From Utricularia gibba (lineage: Eukaryota; Streptophyta; Magnoliopsida; Lamiales; Lentibulariaceae): DNA of 64,000 nt. Under the pieces are notes generated by a model. The model was given only the letters and a program-made list of their open reading frames with translations. It searched no databases and had not been told where the DNA came from. The position numbers and the translations under genes were made by a program. Positions 49,901-62,000 of this stretch are shown here, in pieces. Position 1 is the stretch's first letter; each line of letters starts with the position of its first letter. The stretch is from assembly GCA_002189035.1 (NCBI GenBank), contig CM007989.1:744001-808000 (forward strand). Reading direction: 5' to 3'.

Positions 49901-52140
49901 ATGGGGGTATCGGAGAAAGTGAACTTGTGCAGAAACTGGTTTTGTATGCGGCGAGCGCGGCCCTTAGTTGTTTGGTTCTGGTCGTGGGACTCAAGCATCT
50001 GGACCCTAATCGCGAGTCTTCGAAAAAGGCGATGGAGCACAAGAAGGAGATTGCGAAGCGCCTCGGGAGACCGCTTATTCAAACCAATCCTTACGAGGTT
50101 CTTCTTATGTTGTATTTCTCTTTCTGATATGGATTTTGAGTGTGCTTTTTTTAGTTTGTTCGTCTGTTGTTGCAAATTATATTTTAGGGGTCAAAACTCG
50201 AAATTTTATTATTTTTTCATTTCGAAAGATTGATGCCAACTTTTGACACCCATGGGTATTATGATATGATTCAGAGGTTGCACTGATTATTAGTTGGAAG
50301 ATTGATGGCAAGTTTGGGGCACATACCTGTGCATTTTCTGACCGAATATATGCTTTCCATATAGGATATTATTGCTTGTGACGTAGTCAATCCAGACAAT
50401 ATAGATGTGAACTTCGACTCGATTGGTGGGCTTGATGCCATCAAGGAAGCATTGTTTGAATTGGTTATTCTTCCTTTGAGAAGGCCGGAGCTTTTTGCTC
50501 GTGGTAAACTTCTTAGTCCCCAGAAGGGTGTTTTGCTGTATGGACCACCTGGCACAGGGAAGACAATGCTTGCCAAAGCAATTGCCAAAGAATCCGGTGC
50601 TGTATTTATCAATGTTAGGGTATCAAATTTAATGAGCAAATGGTTTGGTGATGCACAAAAGCTTGGTAAGGATACAAAGACACACTTTGTGATGTTTGGT
50701 GTTTCTTGGGAGTCATGGTTGTGTCGCATCAACCAGTTTTCTTAGCCTGCAGTTTCACTGCTTTATCATCTTGTCCCTTTTCACATTTTTACTGTATTGA
50801 TGATGGTTAGTGGAAATAATGTATCTCAGTAGCCTATTTGGAAGTTAGGCATCCAGCGCCTCCTTTTTTGCTTTCCTAGTACATCTCTAACATGTACTCC
50901 TGGTACATCCTGTCCTTTATCTTCTTGTTAGAACAAATTTGATTTGTGTGTTCCTTCCATGCATATTCATTTTCCAGTTTTCCGGAACCTTTTCCCTTTG
51001 CCTGGATGCATTGAGGTAGACGCTGAGAATTTAGTTTCACAATTGAAAATCTGAGTTTCTATTAAATATATACATTAAATCATTTCAACTTCAGCTGAAT
51101 TATCAATTTAGATGTTGAATGCCTCAACTCATGGAAATAATGAAGTTCATTAAGTGATGCCGGTTGGATTTCCTTGTTTGGCTTTGTATGTTGGATTTCC
51201 TCATCTGCTATACATGTCATTAAATGCTTAATTTCCTGATGTATTAATCATTTATTCAAATCTATCTGCAGTGGCTGCTGTTTTTAGCTTGGCTTACAAA
51301 CTCCAACCAGCCATTATTTTCATTGATGAAGTTGACAGCTTTTTAGGCCAACGGAAATCGTCAGATCATGAAGCAATGGCAAACATGAAAACAGAGTTTA
51401 TGGCTTTGTGGGATGGTTTCACTACAGATTGTGAGTTCTCTATGCTATACCACTAGTTCTTCCTTAGTAGTGTGCCTGCTATTTACTCTCTAGTCCCCAA
51501 TCAGCGCATGCTCGTGTCATGGTACTTGCTGCCACCAACCGTCCATCAGAACTCGATGAAGCAATTCTTCGACGTCTTCCCCAAGCATTTGAAATTGGGA
51601 TTCCTGATCATAAAGATAGAGTTGGCATACTGAAGGTGATACTCAAGGATGAGAAGGTAGAAGATGACATTGATTATGCCTGGATTGCAACTCTTTGTGA
51701 CGGTTATACTGGTTCCGACCTGCTGGATCTATGCAAAAAGGCTGCTTATTATCCTATCAGGGAGCTGCTTGATGCTGAGAAATCTGGAAAAAATAATCAG
51801 GTAGAGCACACTTCCCTCTTCAGACCATGACAAATTTAAGGAAGAAAGGCATTTTGCACACCCTGTTTCAGCCTCCAGACTCAGCATCATGAATGCGATA
51901 TCTGTCTTTCAGGAAAGTAGGCCATTGAGGCAGAAAGATCTGGAACGAGTCCTTGCTACGTCAACCAAGACGAAGGTTGCTGCCGGTGAATACAGCAGAT
52001 TGAATTCGGCATCTTCATCCTGGCAGTTTGACAAAGAAGCCGATGATTATCAGGTACAAGCAACCATCAACGAGCTATCCAAACTGGTTGTATCCCAAAT
52101 TTTAAACATCCAGTCCCAGTCCCAGTCCCGGGATTCTTAG
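49901..52140 (+). CDS. ATAD1/Msp1-like AAA ATPase (one frame break)
   Basis: Membrane-anchored AAA ATPase of the ATAD1/Msp1 group, which in other eukaryotes extracts mislocalised tail-anchored proteins from mitochondria and peroxisomes. Five exons: 49901-50097, 50365-50665, 51272-51430, 51505-51800 and 51913-52140; 393 residues with one base restored. An N-terminal membrane segment ([16 protein letters not shown]) precedes [11 protein letters not shown]. The AAA module shows Walker [14 protein letters not shown], Walker [15 protein letters not shown], sensor 1 [13 protein letters not shown], the arginine finger in [12 protein letters not shown], and the C-terminal helical part. The start MGVSEKV is separated from [12 protein letters not shown] by a one-base loss at 49919-49921. 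The tail is a Ser/Gln repeat ending QSRDS. Confidence 0.92.
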
Positions 52141-52466
52141 ATTGGCACCGTGTGCTGTCACAGAGCCGCAAAAACCATCTTGTAGATTGTACACATGAGT
52201 TTTCTCTGCTTCTGTGGTTCTCTATTGTTAAACTAACATCATTCCACATTGAAGTTGGAATGCTGCAGATGGATGTATTAGAAATCTGAACATTTTTATG
52301 ATGAGAAAGAAAGGATAGATGATGTTATAAAAAATCCATTCTAGATCGCCCAACATTCTCCATCCACCGTGTTGATTCAAAAAAAAAAGCACCTACAGGT
52401 ACTAAAGTGGGATACTGACAAATTGCATCGATCATAACCGGTTTTTACACAAGGGAAGATCGAAAG

Positions 52467-52928
52467 TTACTTGGGTTTGGAGTCCTTGTTGGTTCCGCCG
52501 GAGACAACTTCATCCATACTCTGCCCAACTCGCCGGTACCTGGCGCCGGAAGCAACGTATGCAGGACAAGGGCGATAAGCCTTTATAGGCCACCAACCGA
52601 AGCCTGGAATGGTAGCAATGCCACCCTGAATTCTCCCTTCCCCATTACACCCACTTTCTACCTTTTCGTTTCCACAAACTTTGCAGCCATCAAAATTCAA
52701 ATCATCTGATGAGGAATCACCCAGCCCCCCTTCTGTATCTTCTGCAGTTGCCGCTTCTTTCTCGTTGAGGGACAGAGCAGGAGAAGCATTAGTGGAGTCG
52801 GATACGGAGAAACGAGTAACTGGGTTTCTGTAGTGAGGAAACGAGTATCTGCATATGCTGGATGACGGCGGAGGACTAGGCCTGGGAGCCGAGAACTGTA
52901 AGATCAGGGAGGTGCTTCCGGTGGCCAT
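52467..52928 (-). CDS. Small plastid-type protein with a CxxC pair, function unknown
   Basis: Intronless, 153 residues from the ATG at 52928 (MATGSTSLILQFSAPRPSPP). The first 50 residues are Ser/Pro/Arg-rich and nearly free of acidic residues, as in a chloroplast transit peptide. After an acidic stretch comes CKVCGNEKVESGCNGEGRI, then IPGFGWWPIKAYRPCPAYV and RYRRVGQSMDEVVSG. The spaced cysteines could bind zinc or form disulfides. I recognise this as a conserved plant protein but cannot name a function. A longer in-frame start exists at 52952, but it would place Arg-rich residues before the transit peptide. Confidence 0.7.
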   Translation of the reverse strand: MATGSTSLILQFSAPRPSPPPSSSICRYSFPHYRNPVTRFSVSDSTNASPALSLNEKEAATAEDTEGGLGDSSSDDLNFDGCKVCGNEKVESGCNGEGRIQGGIATIPGFGWWPIKAYRPCPAYVASGARYRRVGQSMDEVVSGGTNKDSKPK

Positions 52929-53659
52929 GTGACGTCTCCGGTATCCACACACTTTGCATCCGTTAATTTATTGGAGGATATTTCAATAAAATCAGAGGAT
53001 TTTAAGCTCAATGGGTATTACATGGAATTAATTATATATGATTCATTATATTTATATGAATTTTCACCCTACCGGAAAACTTGTTTCTAGAGCGACTCGG
53101 TTTTGCCGCCGCCGCCGCCATTCAATTGCCAGCCGCGAGTCTGGCGCTCATCACTCCCCGCCGAAATTTGTCTTGCATGCCTCAATGATTCTAGGGCAGG
53201 ATCTTTACCTCCGTTTTCTATACAGCCGCGCGACTTGCGCTCCTCTTGGCGGCCTTCTTGCGCCATTGTATTTCTAGTTTTCTTGTAGTCGCTCCGCTTT
53301 ACAATTTCGTAGTTCGTCTGTGGGGAACCATGGTGCACTCTTGGGTATCTTTGCGATTGCGTTGTCTTTTGGTCTATTAATCTTTTTCAGCAGGTTCAAA
53401 GCTGAATGCAACAAGATGATTACGGAAATCAAGGAAGCAGTTGTAGAACCATTGGTTGACATTTCGAAGCTCAGTTGGGAGGGCTTCTTCTTTTCTAGAG
53501 TAGACGTTGGTATTTCATTTGGGGTTGTCAGAAAGCAATGAATGTTTGGTTTCGTCCATCAGGTGGAGCCAAGGTCTGACTTTTTTCGAGTTTCTTGTTG
53601 TATTTGTTTGCTTTGTTATCATGGTGCTTAGCTTATTGAGTTGCTTGTTCCAGCAGATA
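52929..53659. other. Divergent promoter and leader region before the PPR gene
   Basis: Separates the CxxC gene from the PPR gene. An open frame (53320-53541) with one hydrophobic stretch is present but has no family resemblance. A pyrimidine-rich tract ending CCAGCAG at about 53656 looks like a splice acceptor, so a leader intron is possible. Confidence 0.35.
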
Positions 53660-55715
53660 ATGATGTGGACGGGTGCATTTTGTTGTTCTCAACGATCATA
53701 CTCAATGAATTCAAATTTTGGTGGTTTTGATGAAGTATTTTACCGAGAGAAGGTGAGAAATATAGTAATAGAGGAGAGGTGGGGTGAGTTGCAGTCAGTT
53801 GGATTCTTTGATTCAGTCCTTTCGCCTGTTTTCATGTCCAGAGTATTGGTTGAACTCAAACAGGAGCCTGCATTAGTATTGAAGGTGTTCAATTGGGCTG
53901 CCTCCCAAAATGGGTTTCGGCATACCACTGAGAACTACTGTATTGCGGCTCAGATTTTGTTTTATACAAGAATGTATGATAAGGCTCATGCAATTCTCAA
54001 AGAATTAGTTACACTTGACAGAAGCTTTGAGAATGGAAAATGGCGGGTTTCTTCTGTATTGGAGGTTTTATGGTTGACAAGATATGTTTGCATTCCAGGT
54101 TTTGGGTGTATGATCAGTTGTTTAGTGTGCTGGTGGAATTGGGAATGCTAGAAGAAGCGAGGGGTTGCTTCATGGGGATGAAAAATTTTGGTGTGCTGCC
54201 TAAATTAAGGTCATGCAATAATCTCTTACATAAGTTGTCAAAGGTAGGAGGTGGTGAATTGGCAAAGGGTTTTTTCTGCGATTTGATTGGTGCAGGAATA
54301 ACTCCATCTATTTTCACCTTTAACATAATGATTAGGTTATTTTGTAAAGAAGGAAACGTGACAGCTGCTAGAAGTTTGATGCAGAAGATGAAGAAAATGA
54401 GTGTGTCTCCGGACACTGTCACCTACAACTCATTAATAGATGGCTTTGGCATGCTCGGGGATTTGAGCATGATGGTTTGTATATATGATGAAATGAAGGA
54501 ATTTGGCTGTTCCCCTGACATAATTACATATAATACATTGATTAATTGGTTTTGTAAATATGAGAAAATGCAGATGGCATTCAAGTGTATGAGGGAGATG
54601 AAAGAAAGCTCTATAAAACCAAACGTGGTCACTTACAGCACATTCATTGATGCTTTCTGTAAAGAAGGAATGTTGAAGCAAGCTATGAAGCTTTTTATTG
54701 ATATGAGGCGAGTTGGTTTGTCTCCCAATGAATATACTTATACTTGTTTAATGGATGCTAACTTCAAGGTGGGAAATATTGGTGATGCTATGATGCTTGT
54801 GAAGGAGATGTCTGAAGCTTCCATGAAGTTAAATATTGTTACCTACTCGGCACTGATCAATGGTATGTGCCGGGAAGAAAGGATTAAGGAAGCAGAAGGT
54901 ATGTTCATGTTCATGCTGAAACAGGGAGTAGAGGCTAATGAGGAAGTTTACACTGCGTTGTTGCATGGGTATCTGAAAACCAAACGAATTAATGATGCTA
55001 TGAGGACTCTGAATGAGATCATAAGGACTGATATTAAACCTGATTTGCGTCTATATGGTACTATTATTTGGGGTCTATGCATCTTGGGTAGATTTGAGGA
55101 TGCAAATACTTTTTTGGACAGCATGGAGGCACAGAATGTTGAGGTTAATCAGGTAATATACTCAGCACTCATTGATTCCCACCTCAAAGCTGGGAATGAG
55201 AAGGAGGCTGTAAGTTTTCTGGATGAAATGCATGAAAGGGGCATTGATCCAACAGTGGTAACATATTGTTCATTAATAAATGGAATGTGCATGATGGGTA
55301 TTCAGAGAAAGCAATTGAGTACTTCAGTTTTATGAAGGGCACAGGTCTGAAACCGAATATCATTATTTATACTTCATTAATCCATGGTCTTTGCAAAAAT
55401 GAACGAGTTGAGGATGCTTTGAAGTTGTTTGAGGAAGTTTTGGAGAAGGGCTTGATTCCAGATGAAATTTTGTTTACAGTTTTGATTGATGGAACCCTGA
55501 AACATAGGAAAGTTGGGGAAGCTTTGGGCCTGGTGAAGAAAATGAGAGAAGCAGGTTTGGAGCTTGATCTACACACATACACTTGCTTAATTTCTGGGCT
55601 TTCCAGGTGTGGCCAAGTATCGCAAGCGAGAGATTACCTGTCAGAGATGCTTGAGAAGGGAGTTGAGCTTGATAAAGTTGCTTACGCAATTGGAATACAT
55701 GGGGAAAACGTGTAG
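53660..55715 (+). CDS. P-class pentatricopeptide repeat protein, At2g02150-like (two frame breaks)
   Basis: PPR protein of the P class, expected to bind organellar RNA; the closest relative I recall is Arabidopsis At2g02150 (EMB2794). Intronless, 685 residues with two bases restored. The start is MMWTGAFCCSQRSYSM, and the pre-repeat region has WGELQSVGFFDSVLSPVF and ALVLKVFNWAASQNGFRHTT. About 14 repeats follow, with motifs such as VTYNSLIDGFGMLG, ITYNTLINWFCKY and VTYSTFIDAFCKEGM. The frame breaks at 54104-54107 (one G missing in PGFG|VYDQLFSVLVEL) and at 55294-55297 (one G missing in GMCMMG|YSEKAIEYF). The protein stops at IHGENV, somewhat earlier than its relative, and a decayed repeat lies beyond the stop. 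Confidence 0.88.
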
Positions 55716-55769
55716 AGTGAGTTATCTACATGCCTAGACTTGCTTATAACCCGTGTTTCCTTGTCATGC

Positions 55770-55985
55770 CATCAGCCATTTTTAAGCTGGAGACATGCTA
55801 TCCAAGATGACTGAGAAAGAAATTGAGGCATGTGGATGGGAAAGCAGGTATGAAGCTTGATCTACGCAAGTACACTGTCTTAGCTCTAGGCTTCTCACCA
55901 TTTTCTTGAGCAAGCTATTTGTTGTTTAAGATGATGGAGAAAACAGTAGAGCCTGATGAAATTGTCCATGCTTTTCACGTATGAA
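55770..55985 (+). pseudogene. Decayed PPR module downstream of the PPR gene
   Basis: Sequence at 55841-55980 mirrors the final repeat of the gene (55551-55690): AGCAGGT.TG.AGCTTGATCTAC followed by a similar run of Thr/Leu codons, then codons for MMEKTVEPDEIVHA against MLEKGVELDKVAYA. The copy has frame changes and a stop and is not joined to the upstream frame. It is a duplicated or former terminal repeat that has decayed. Confidence 0.6.
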
Positions 55986-56203
55986 AAGCTTTGTAACTGA
56001 GCAGCTAAGCCGTTTTAAAGTGACATGGGGAAAGAGGAAGTGTTTTATAGAAACTGGACAACTGTACCAATACGAGGAATACTCTGGCGCGGATAATTCT
56101 CTCTTTCTAATCCATTCGGTTGACTAGTTTATCTTGGAGGTTTGGAATTTGGACTGTGCTCAGTCATCCGATCATCCGATCCCTAAGACATCTGCAGAGA
56201 GAG

Positions 56204-56289
56204 GTATGCTCTATTTTAGTATCACGTAGCTGTTTACAACAGGGTTGTATGCTCTATTTTAGTATCACGTAAATATTTACATAAGGGTA
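56204..56289. repeat. Two-copy tandem repeat, 43 bp period
   Basis: A perfect 25-base direct repeat (GTATGCTCTATTTTAGTATC plus ACGTA) occurs at 56204-56228 and 56247-56271. The following 18 bases are also similar (GTTTACAACAGGGT against ATTTACATAAGGGT), giving a 43-bp unit. Confidence 0.9.
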
Positions 56290-56369
56290 TACTATATTTC
56301 TCATACGTTGGCCTTGAAATAATAATATGTGCATTTTTCTTCCAGATTGCGTGAGCTCTGATGCCTCGC

Positions 56370-56391
56370 GGGGGGGGGGGGGGGGGGGGGG
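56370..56391. repeat. 22-base G homopolymer
   Basis: Uninterrupted G22 in intergenic sequence between the PPR and NSR genes. Runs of this length are rare in plant DNA. Confidence 0.9.
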
Positions 56392-56969
56392 TTTCATTTT
56401 CTCAGTCATGGTAGATTGAATTGATGGGTTTGAAGGATTGCTCAGTCTTTGTGATCTCTGATAGCTGTATGTGGAGAGGAGGAACTCCACATGGATGGCT
56501 GCACTAGGGTCTTTGGAGCAGCAAAAATGGTTCATAACAGTGGCGGTTATCAATAAAGTGGTTCAACTGCTTACCCCAATGTTAAAAAAAGGTCGTTCCT
56601 ACACGAACCATGATTCGTGGTCGGAGAAAAACAAGATCATCGTATAGCGTAACCAACTAACCAAGAGTGCGCTTTGGCACATGCGGCGAGGCCACCATTG
56701 GAGCTATCGGCAGTCGGTTGGAACTTTGTATGCTTTCTAGGGAACCGAGGAGAAAAAATGCCCACCCTCTAAACAGCACCATGGATCCTGCCGTCTTCCA
56801 GTTACGAACACCTCAGAGAAATGTATGCAAGCAGCTTCCTTGAAAAGCACCCTCGAATTCCCAACTTCAAGTCCTACACAGAAGCCAGTTCCAGTTACAG
56901 TAATGCAAACGAATGGGTGCAGTTCTAATGAAGGATGAGGGGATGCATGGCATACCCGATAATACAATG

Positions 56970-58543
56970 TCAGCGTTTCCCACGATGGCCACCTCCAGAT
57001 CTTGCACCAGGATAGCGAGCAAATTGGAGCCGTAGGTTGGCGGAATCACGATCAGTTTCATCGAATTTATACCTGTAATATTAGCTCTAGAGTTTATGTG
57101 AAGAAGAATGCCTTCAGATTCTAGCGAAAACAAAGAGATCAGAAATGATGAATTTACAAATATCGTCCCTACTGCACTACACACCTACACACTTCATTTT
57201 CCTAATGTAACAACCATAAGTTAGTACCAAAGTCCACAATGCAGAGAACTATATATACCAAATCAAAGTATCCACACTTGTCTTCCCAAGGAAAGCTGCC
57301 AATCATTGCAGAGATGTACCTTGTAGAGCATCCATGGCAGTGGCAGCATGAGCTGGGGTTTGAAAATCAACAAAGCAAAGTACCAGCGGATCACCCCCGG
57401 CTGCAAAGAAGCTCATTGAAAAGTAAAGTAATACTTTTAGATAACTCTGCGTCGCATGTAACATCTACAAAGAAGCTCATTTAAATATTCATACATGTCT
57501 TGACTCTTTGGTTATGAGCCTTACTTCCTTGTAACCAACAAATGGACGAAAAACATCTACAAAATATAGTCAAGGAATCTATAATCGGATGCTAAAACAA
57601 ATAGAGATGATTGCAAATCAGAAAAAGGATACGAGAAACTTCTCGACGGGTGCAATTCGAAGGCAAGCCCTCCACAAACAATGTGCTACTAGCATCTGGA
57701 GGCAATGGAATTTCAGGTCGTACTCCCATTCCAATAGGTCTTCCCTTTCCAATGACTGATGCGGGGTCACCCATTCCCATACCCAAAAACAGGCGGTTCA
57801 TCAAAAAGAGGAGGCCCACCAAGTCCACTGCTGACAGGTCTACCACCATCAGAAACAAATGGAGGCATTTGCTGGTAAAACGGACTAACACAAGTTAGCA
57901 TCGCCAAGAACAGCTCTTACAGCTAAAAACATAAACGATTCAGCCAGAAATTTGAGATAAACGGACGTACTGTGCTTCGAAGGTAGCGATCGTATGATGC
58001 ATTAATAGTGTCAGTATCCCTAATGACGCCCAACCCTGCCGTATCATCTCTACGGGGAAAGAAGGCAGGCATATCTGGGCCTTGACCACTTGGGAACTCT
58101 ACAGTTCGAAGTAAACAATTTCACAACTCAGGCATTGAGATTCATTCCAATATATCAACATGGATTATGATAACCCCACCCTTGATCAACAAAATGGAGT
58201 AAGAACAATGGCAATAAAAACCCAACAAAAAACAATACAAAATTGAGCACTTGAACGCCACCATTTTCATCCAATTCAACACGCTCACCAACTCAATCCC
58301 AGAAGTTCACCGAATTGTAAGATTTCGGTATCACACTACCGTACTATTGAACAAATAACGTGCAAAAACAACAAAATTGAGCTCATCCCATCAAACCATA
58401 AACAACAACTAAGTCATCCGATTAACTTTAAAGGGAAAAAAAGAAGAATTACCATACTCTGAACGAGGTCGCTTCGCCACTTGACCCGTCAGGGAAGGTG
58501 GCTGTGGCCTGCCATCCCCCTGCTTCCAATACGCATCTGCCAT
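56970..58543 (-). CDS. NSR: Nuclear speckle RNA-binding protein (NSR type, one RRM; three frame breaks)
   Basis: RRM protein related to Arabidopsis NSRa/NSRb, which modulate alternative splicing and bind a long noncoding RNA in auxin response. Six exons: 58453-58543, 57971-58098, 57633-57871, 57495-57556, 57320-57400 and 56970-57072; 234 residues once frame is restored. The start is MADAYWKQGDGRPQPP. INASYDRYLRS, VIGKGRPIGMGVRPEIPLPP and the RRM (ASSTLFVEGLPSNCTRREVS, FRPFVGYKEVRLI, GGDPLVLCFVDFQTPAHAAT) follow, ending GGGHRGKR. Frame problems: one extra T/A at 57785-57789, one G/C short at 57394-57398 and one short at the last exon border (57072). Each exon is well conserved taken alone. Calling the last exon in the straight-through frame gives an unrelated tail. 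Confidence 0.85.
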
Positions 58544-59038
58544 AGATTTACGCGCAATCGCACAAAAAAAAAAAGAAGAAAGAATCTACGCGCAATTGAT
58601 TATCAGGGCTTCGAACGAAGAACAATCTTCCTTCGTTTACCACCTTCCGAAGGAATGGAAGCCGGTGGATGCCGTGACATCTCTCGCCGCGAGTTGCAAC
58701 GGCGCCCCTAAACTTTCCCTGCCTATGCACTTTCACCCACTAACTATTTCTAATGTCGATTCGGTCCTTCCAAAAGAGAAAATTACAATCCCCCCCACCC
58801 CACCCAGTTTTACCCAAAGCATTTCATTAGCAACGTAAACACAACGCTAATTGTACTCTAACATCCAAAATCAGTTATCACTTGAGAGTTCAGACAAGCA
58901 GTACATATACCATTTTCCTACCACTAAATCACCTACCAAAGAATTTCATCAGCTTGGGATGCTGCTGCACCATGAATCTGAATGAAAGGGCAGAACACAC
59001 ATGCGATTGCCCTGTCCACAAGCACCCAGATTCATCAC
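58544..59038. other. NSR promoter/leader and FTSH11 3' flank
   Basis: Short spacer between two minus-strand genes. It has C- and A-rich patches and no coding signal. Confidence 0.5.
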
Positions 59039-62000
59039 CTACGCCAACACAAGCTCTTCTTCTACAACCTGTTGCTGTTCCTGATCCTCAAACTGAGGCG
59101 TCTTGGTGTATGGAAGGAGCACCCGCTTGATCTCCTCCGCTGTAAGAGTCTCGTATTCCAGTAGCGCATTCGCCAGTGCATGCAGTGCCTTCTCGTGCTG
59201 TCATAGAGATGGGGATTCACACCGTTCAACAAATAAGGAGCAAAGCACCAGAACAATGACTTGGGAAAGTTCACTCTGGATTACCTTCTTTAGCAGGGCT
59301 TTTACCCGACTATAGGCTTCTCTCAACAGCTTTACTACCTGTAGACCACAAATGCGATGGAAATTTTGGATCCAGCGGTAAGTAAATTCACCCAGTTGGG
59401 GAAAGGATGAGCATACCTCAGCATCTATACGAGATTGCATTTCTGAACCAGGGCGTTCCTTGATATGAACAGGACCGATGGCATCGCTCATCCCACATGC
59501 TGATACCTGGGATCAAAATTATGCTGTGGTAAGTAATGTCATGAGAAGTAGGAGCAGGAGCTGATGGAAACCCCGGAAAACATCACATGGAGACGATTGA
59601 GCAGGGAATATGGCGAGTATGTTTGGAATACCATGTATTGAGCTAGCTCGGTAGCTGTGTTGAGATCACTAGTAGCTCCGGTTGTAATATAATCCTCGCC
59701 AAAAATGAGCTCTTCAGCTACTCGGCCTCCCATACACACATCAAGACGTGCCATCAACTGCTTCTTGCTAATAGATGTCTCATCATTGGAAGGAAGCTGA
59801 GTGACCATGCCTAATGCAGATCCACGTGGCATGATTGTGGCCTTGTGAATGGGATGCGCACCTTCAGTACTCAATGCAACGATAGCATGCCCGCTCTCAT
59901 GATATGCAGTAAGCTGAGAGGCCAGCAGCATCAAGAGCGCAATTAAATACCAGGGGATGTGGCAAATGTAAGGTGAGTTCAGAAATACACCTTCTTCGAT
60001 TCATCTGATAAGAACATTGTCTTCCTTTCAGTCCCCATCATAATCCGGTCTTTAGCAAACTCTAACTGTGCTGCATTCAATTTCTCAGCACCTTCAACAG
60101 CAGCCTTAATTGCTGCGATGTTGACCAAATTGGCAAGATCTATACAGAACAACAGTTGGATCCCATCAAACAACTACAAAGTGAATTTCCTTCCTAGTTA
60201 TCTAAATGATACGCTGACAAGAAGGGAAACACCAAACCTGCGCCATTGAATCCAGGAGTACCACGAGCAATCGAATTTACATCAACATCGTCAGCCAATG
60301 GTTTATCTCGCAAATACAGTTCCAGTATTTCTTGACGGCCTCTTACATCAGGATTAGGGACAGCTATCTGCAGACAGGTATCTGAGCATAAGCCTATTCC
60401 GTTCTAATGCAGATGTTTTATTCATAATGAGGTAGTTTCAATGATACTTAACAATAAGAATTTTGGGGGCCTGATTATGGCATAGGAATTAACTTACATG
60501 CCTGTCAAATCTACCAGGCCTGGTTAAAGCTGGATCAAGTATATCAGGCAAGTTTGTTGCAGCCATGACAATGATTCCCTGAAAAAGAAAAGCTTATAAA
60601 AAATCACAAGCACAATCTAAATGTACAGGTACGACATTTCTATTTACCTCATTCTGTTCAAAACCATCCATTTCAACGAGTAACTGATGAAGTGTTTTCT
60701 TAGTATGGCCTTCCCACTGTTTTCTTGTTGATCCAATAGCATCAATTTCATCAATAAATATGATGCACGGTGCCTACAGGAAATTCCAAACATATATACC
60801 TAAGAAAAAATGGCGTTTCCTTGATTTAAGGAGGAGAGACATGTCACCACAATTTTCTTCCCATTTAATCTATTGCCAAATTTCGATGTCCCTTGTGTGC
60901 ATCTAAAATGAAATTTATTCTCCAACTTGCAACCTCTTTAAAAGCTTAACCTTTTTATATGTAACTCTTACACATTGCAATACTTTTTCCCCAAATGGCA
61001 GGTGTGAAACTCACTCTAAACCAGCTAAGAAAGGTTGTGATTTGAAAAGCTCTGTCAGAAACTCGAAAAAAGATATACAAATAACAATACCAACTAGCAA
61101 AAATGTGTTCAAGGATACAGATTCGTGAAAATGAATACCTTTTTTTTCGCTGCTTGGAACAAAGATCTTACACGCCGAGCACCAACTCCAACAAACCTTA
61201 AGAAATGCCAGCGGCAAGATTTAGCAAAAAAAAAAAAAAAAAAAGATTTCAAGTATAAATTAGATGAAAGCTGTCGGCATTTCATCGATGTAGAGTAGTC
61301 TCAGCATAAAGGGTGCATGACTGTCTTGGAAACAAATACCCAAGTGCATGGTGTCAATGACCGCCCATAAGTAGAAATTGCCAGTATCTATCCAAGTATG
61401 TAAACTCCTTTTTGTAGAAAATAATTATCAACGTCTAAGGAAAGGGGAAAATGCTCCTGATATCTATCCACGATACGTAGAAAAGCAAAAATTATGAAAA
61501 CAACCCTTACATCTCTTCGAACTCAGAGCCAGCTCTGTAAAAGAAAGGTACTCCAGCCTCTCCAGCAATGGCCTTGAAATAATTAAAAAAATCAGAAAGA
61601 AGACACGTGACACTAAGGCAATCTAAAAGAGAGTGATATCACAACTTCACCTTTCCACTCATATAAAATGAAAAATCTTAAATGGATAGCAGTACCTTTG
61701 CAAGAAGAGTTTTACCAGTTCCAGGTGATCCAGTTAGAAGAATACCCTGGAATTTGGATTCATCTCAATCTACACTGGAACAAGCAAATCCATACAATGG
61801 GAAAGAGAGGGATACCGCAGCAATCAAACCTTGGGCAACTTCCCTCCCAACCGAGTAAACTTGGAGGGATTTTTCAGATACTCAACAACCTCCTCAAGTT
61901 CTTGTTTAGCATCATCACAACCTTTAACATCTTTAAATGTCTTAACATTCTGTTAGAACACAATTCAAAAGTTGTGGTTGCACATATCAACAAAAATTAC

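Noticed and set aside
56867-57184. 105-codon frame covering the last NSR exon in another frame
   Set aside because: Shifting one base gives the conserved NSR end (LRLQFARYPGARSGGGHRGKR split around the Gly run), so the other frame is a by-product of a missing base.
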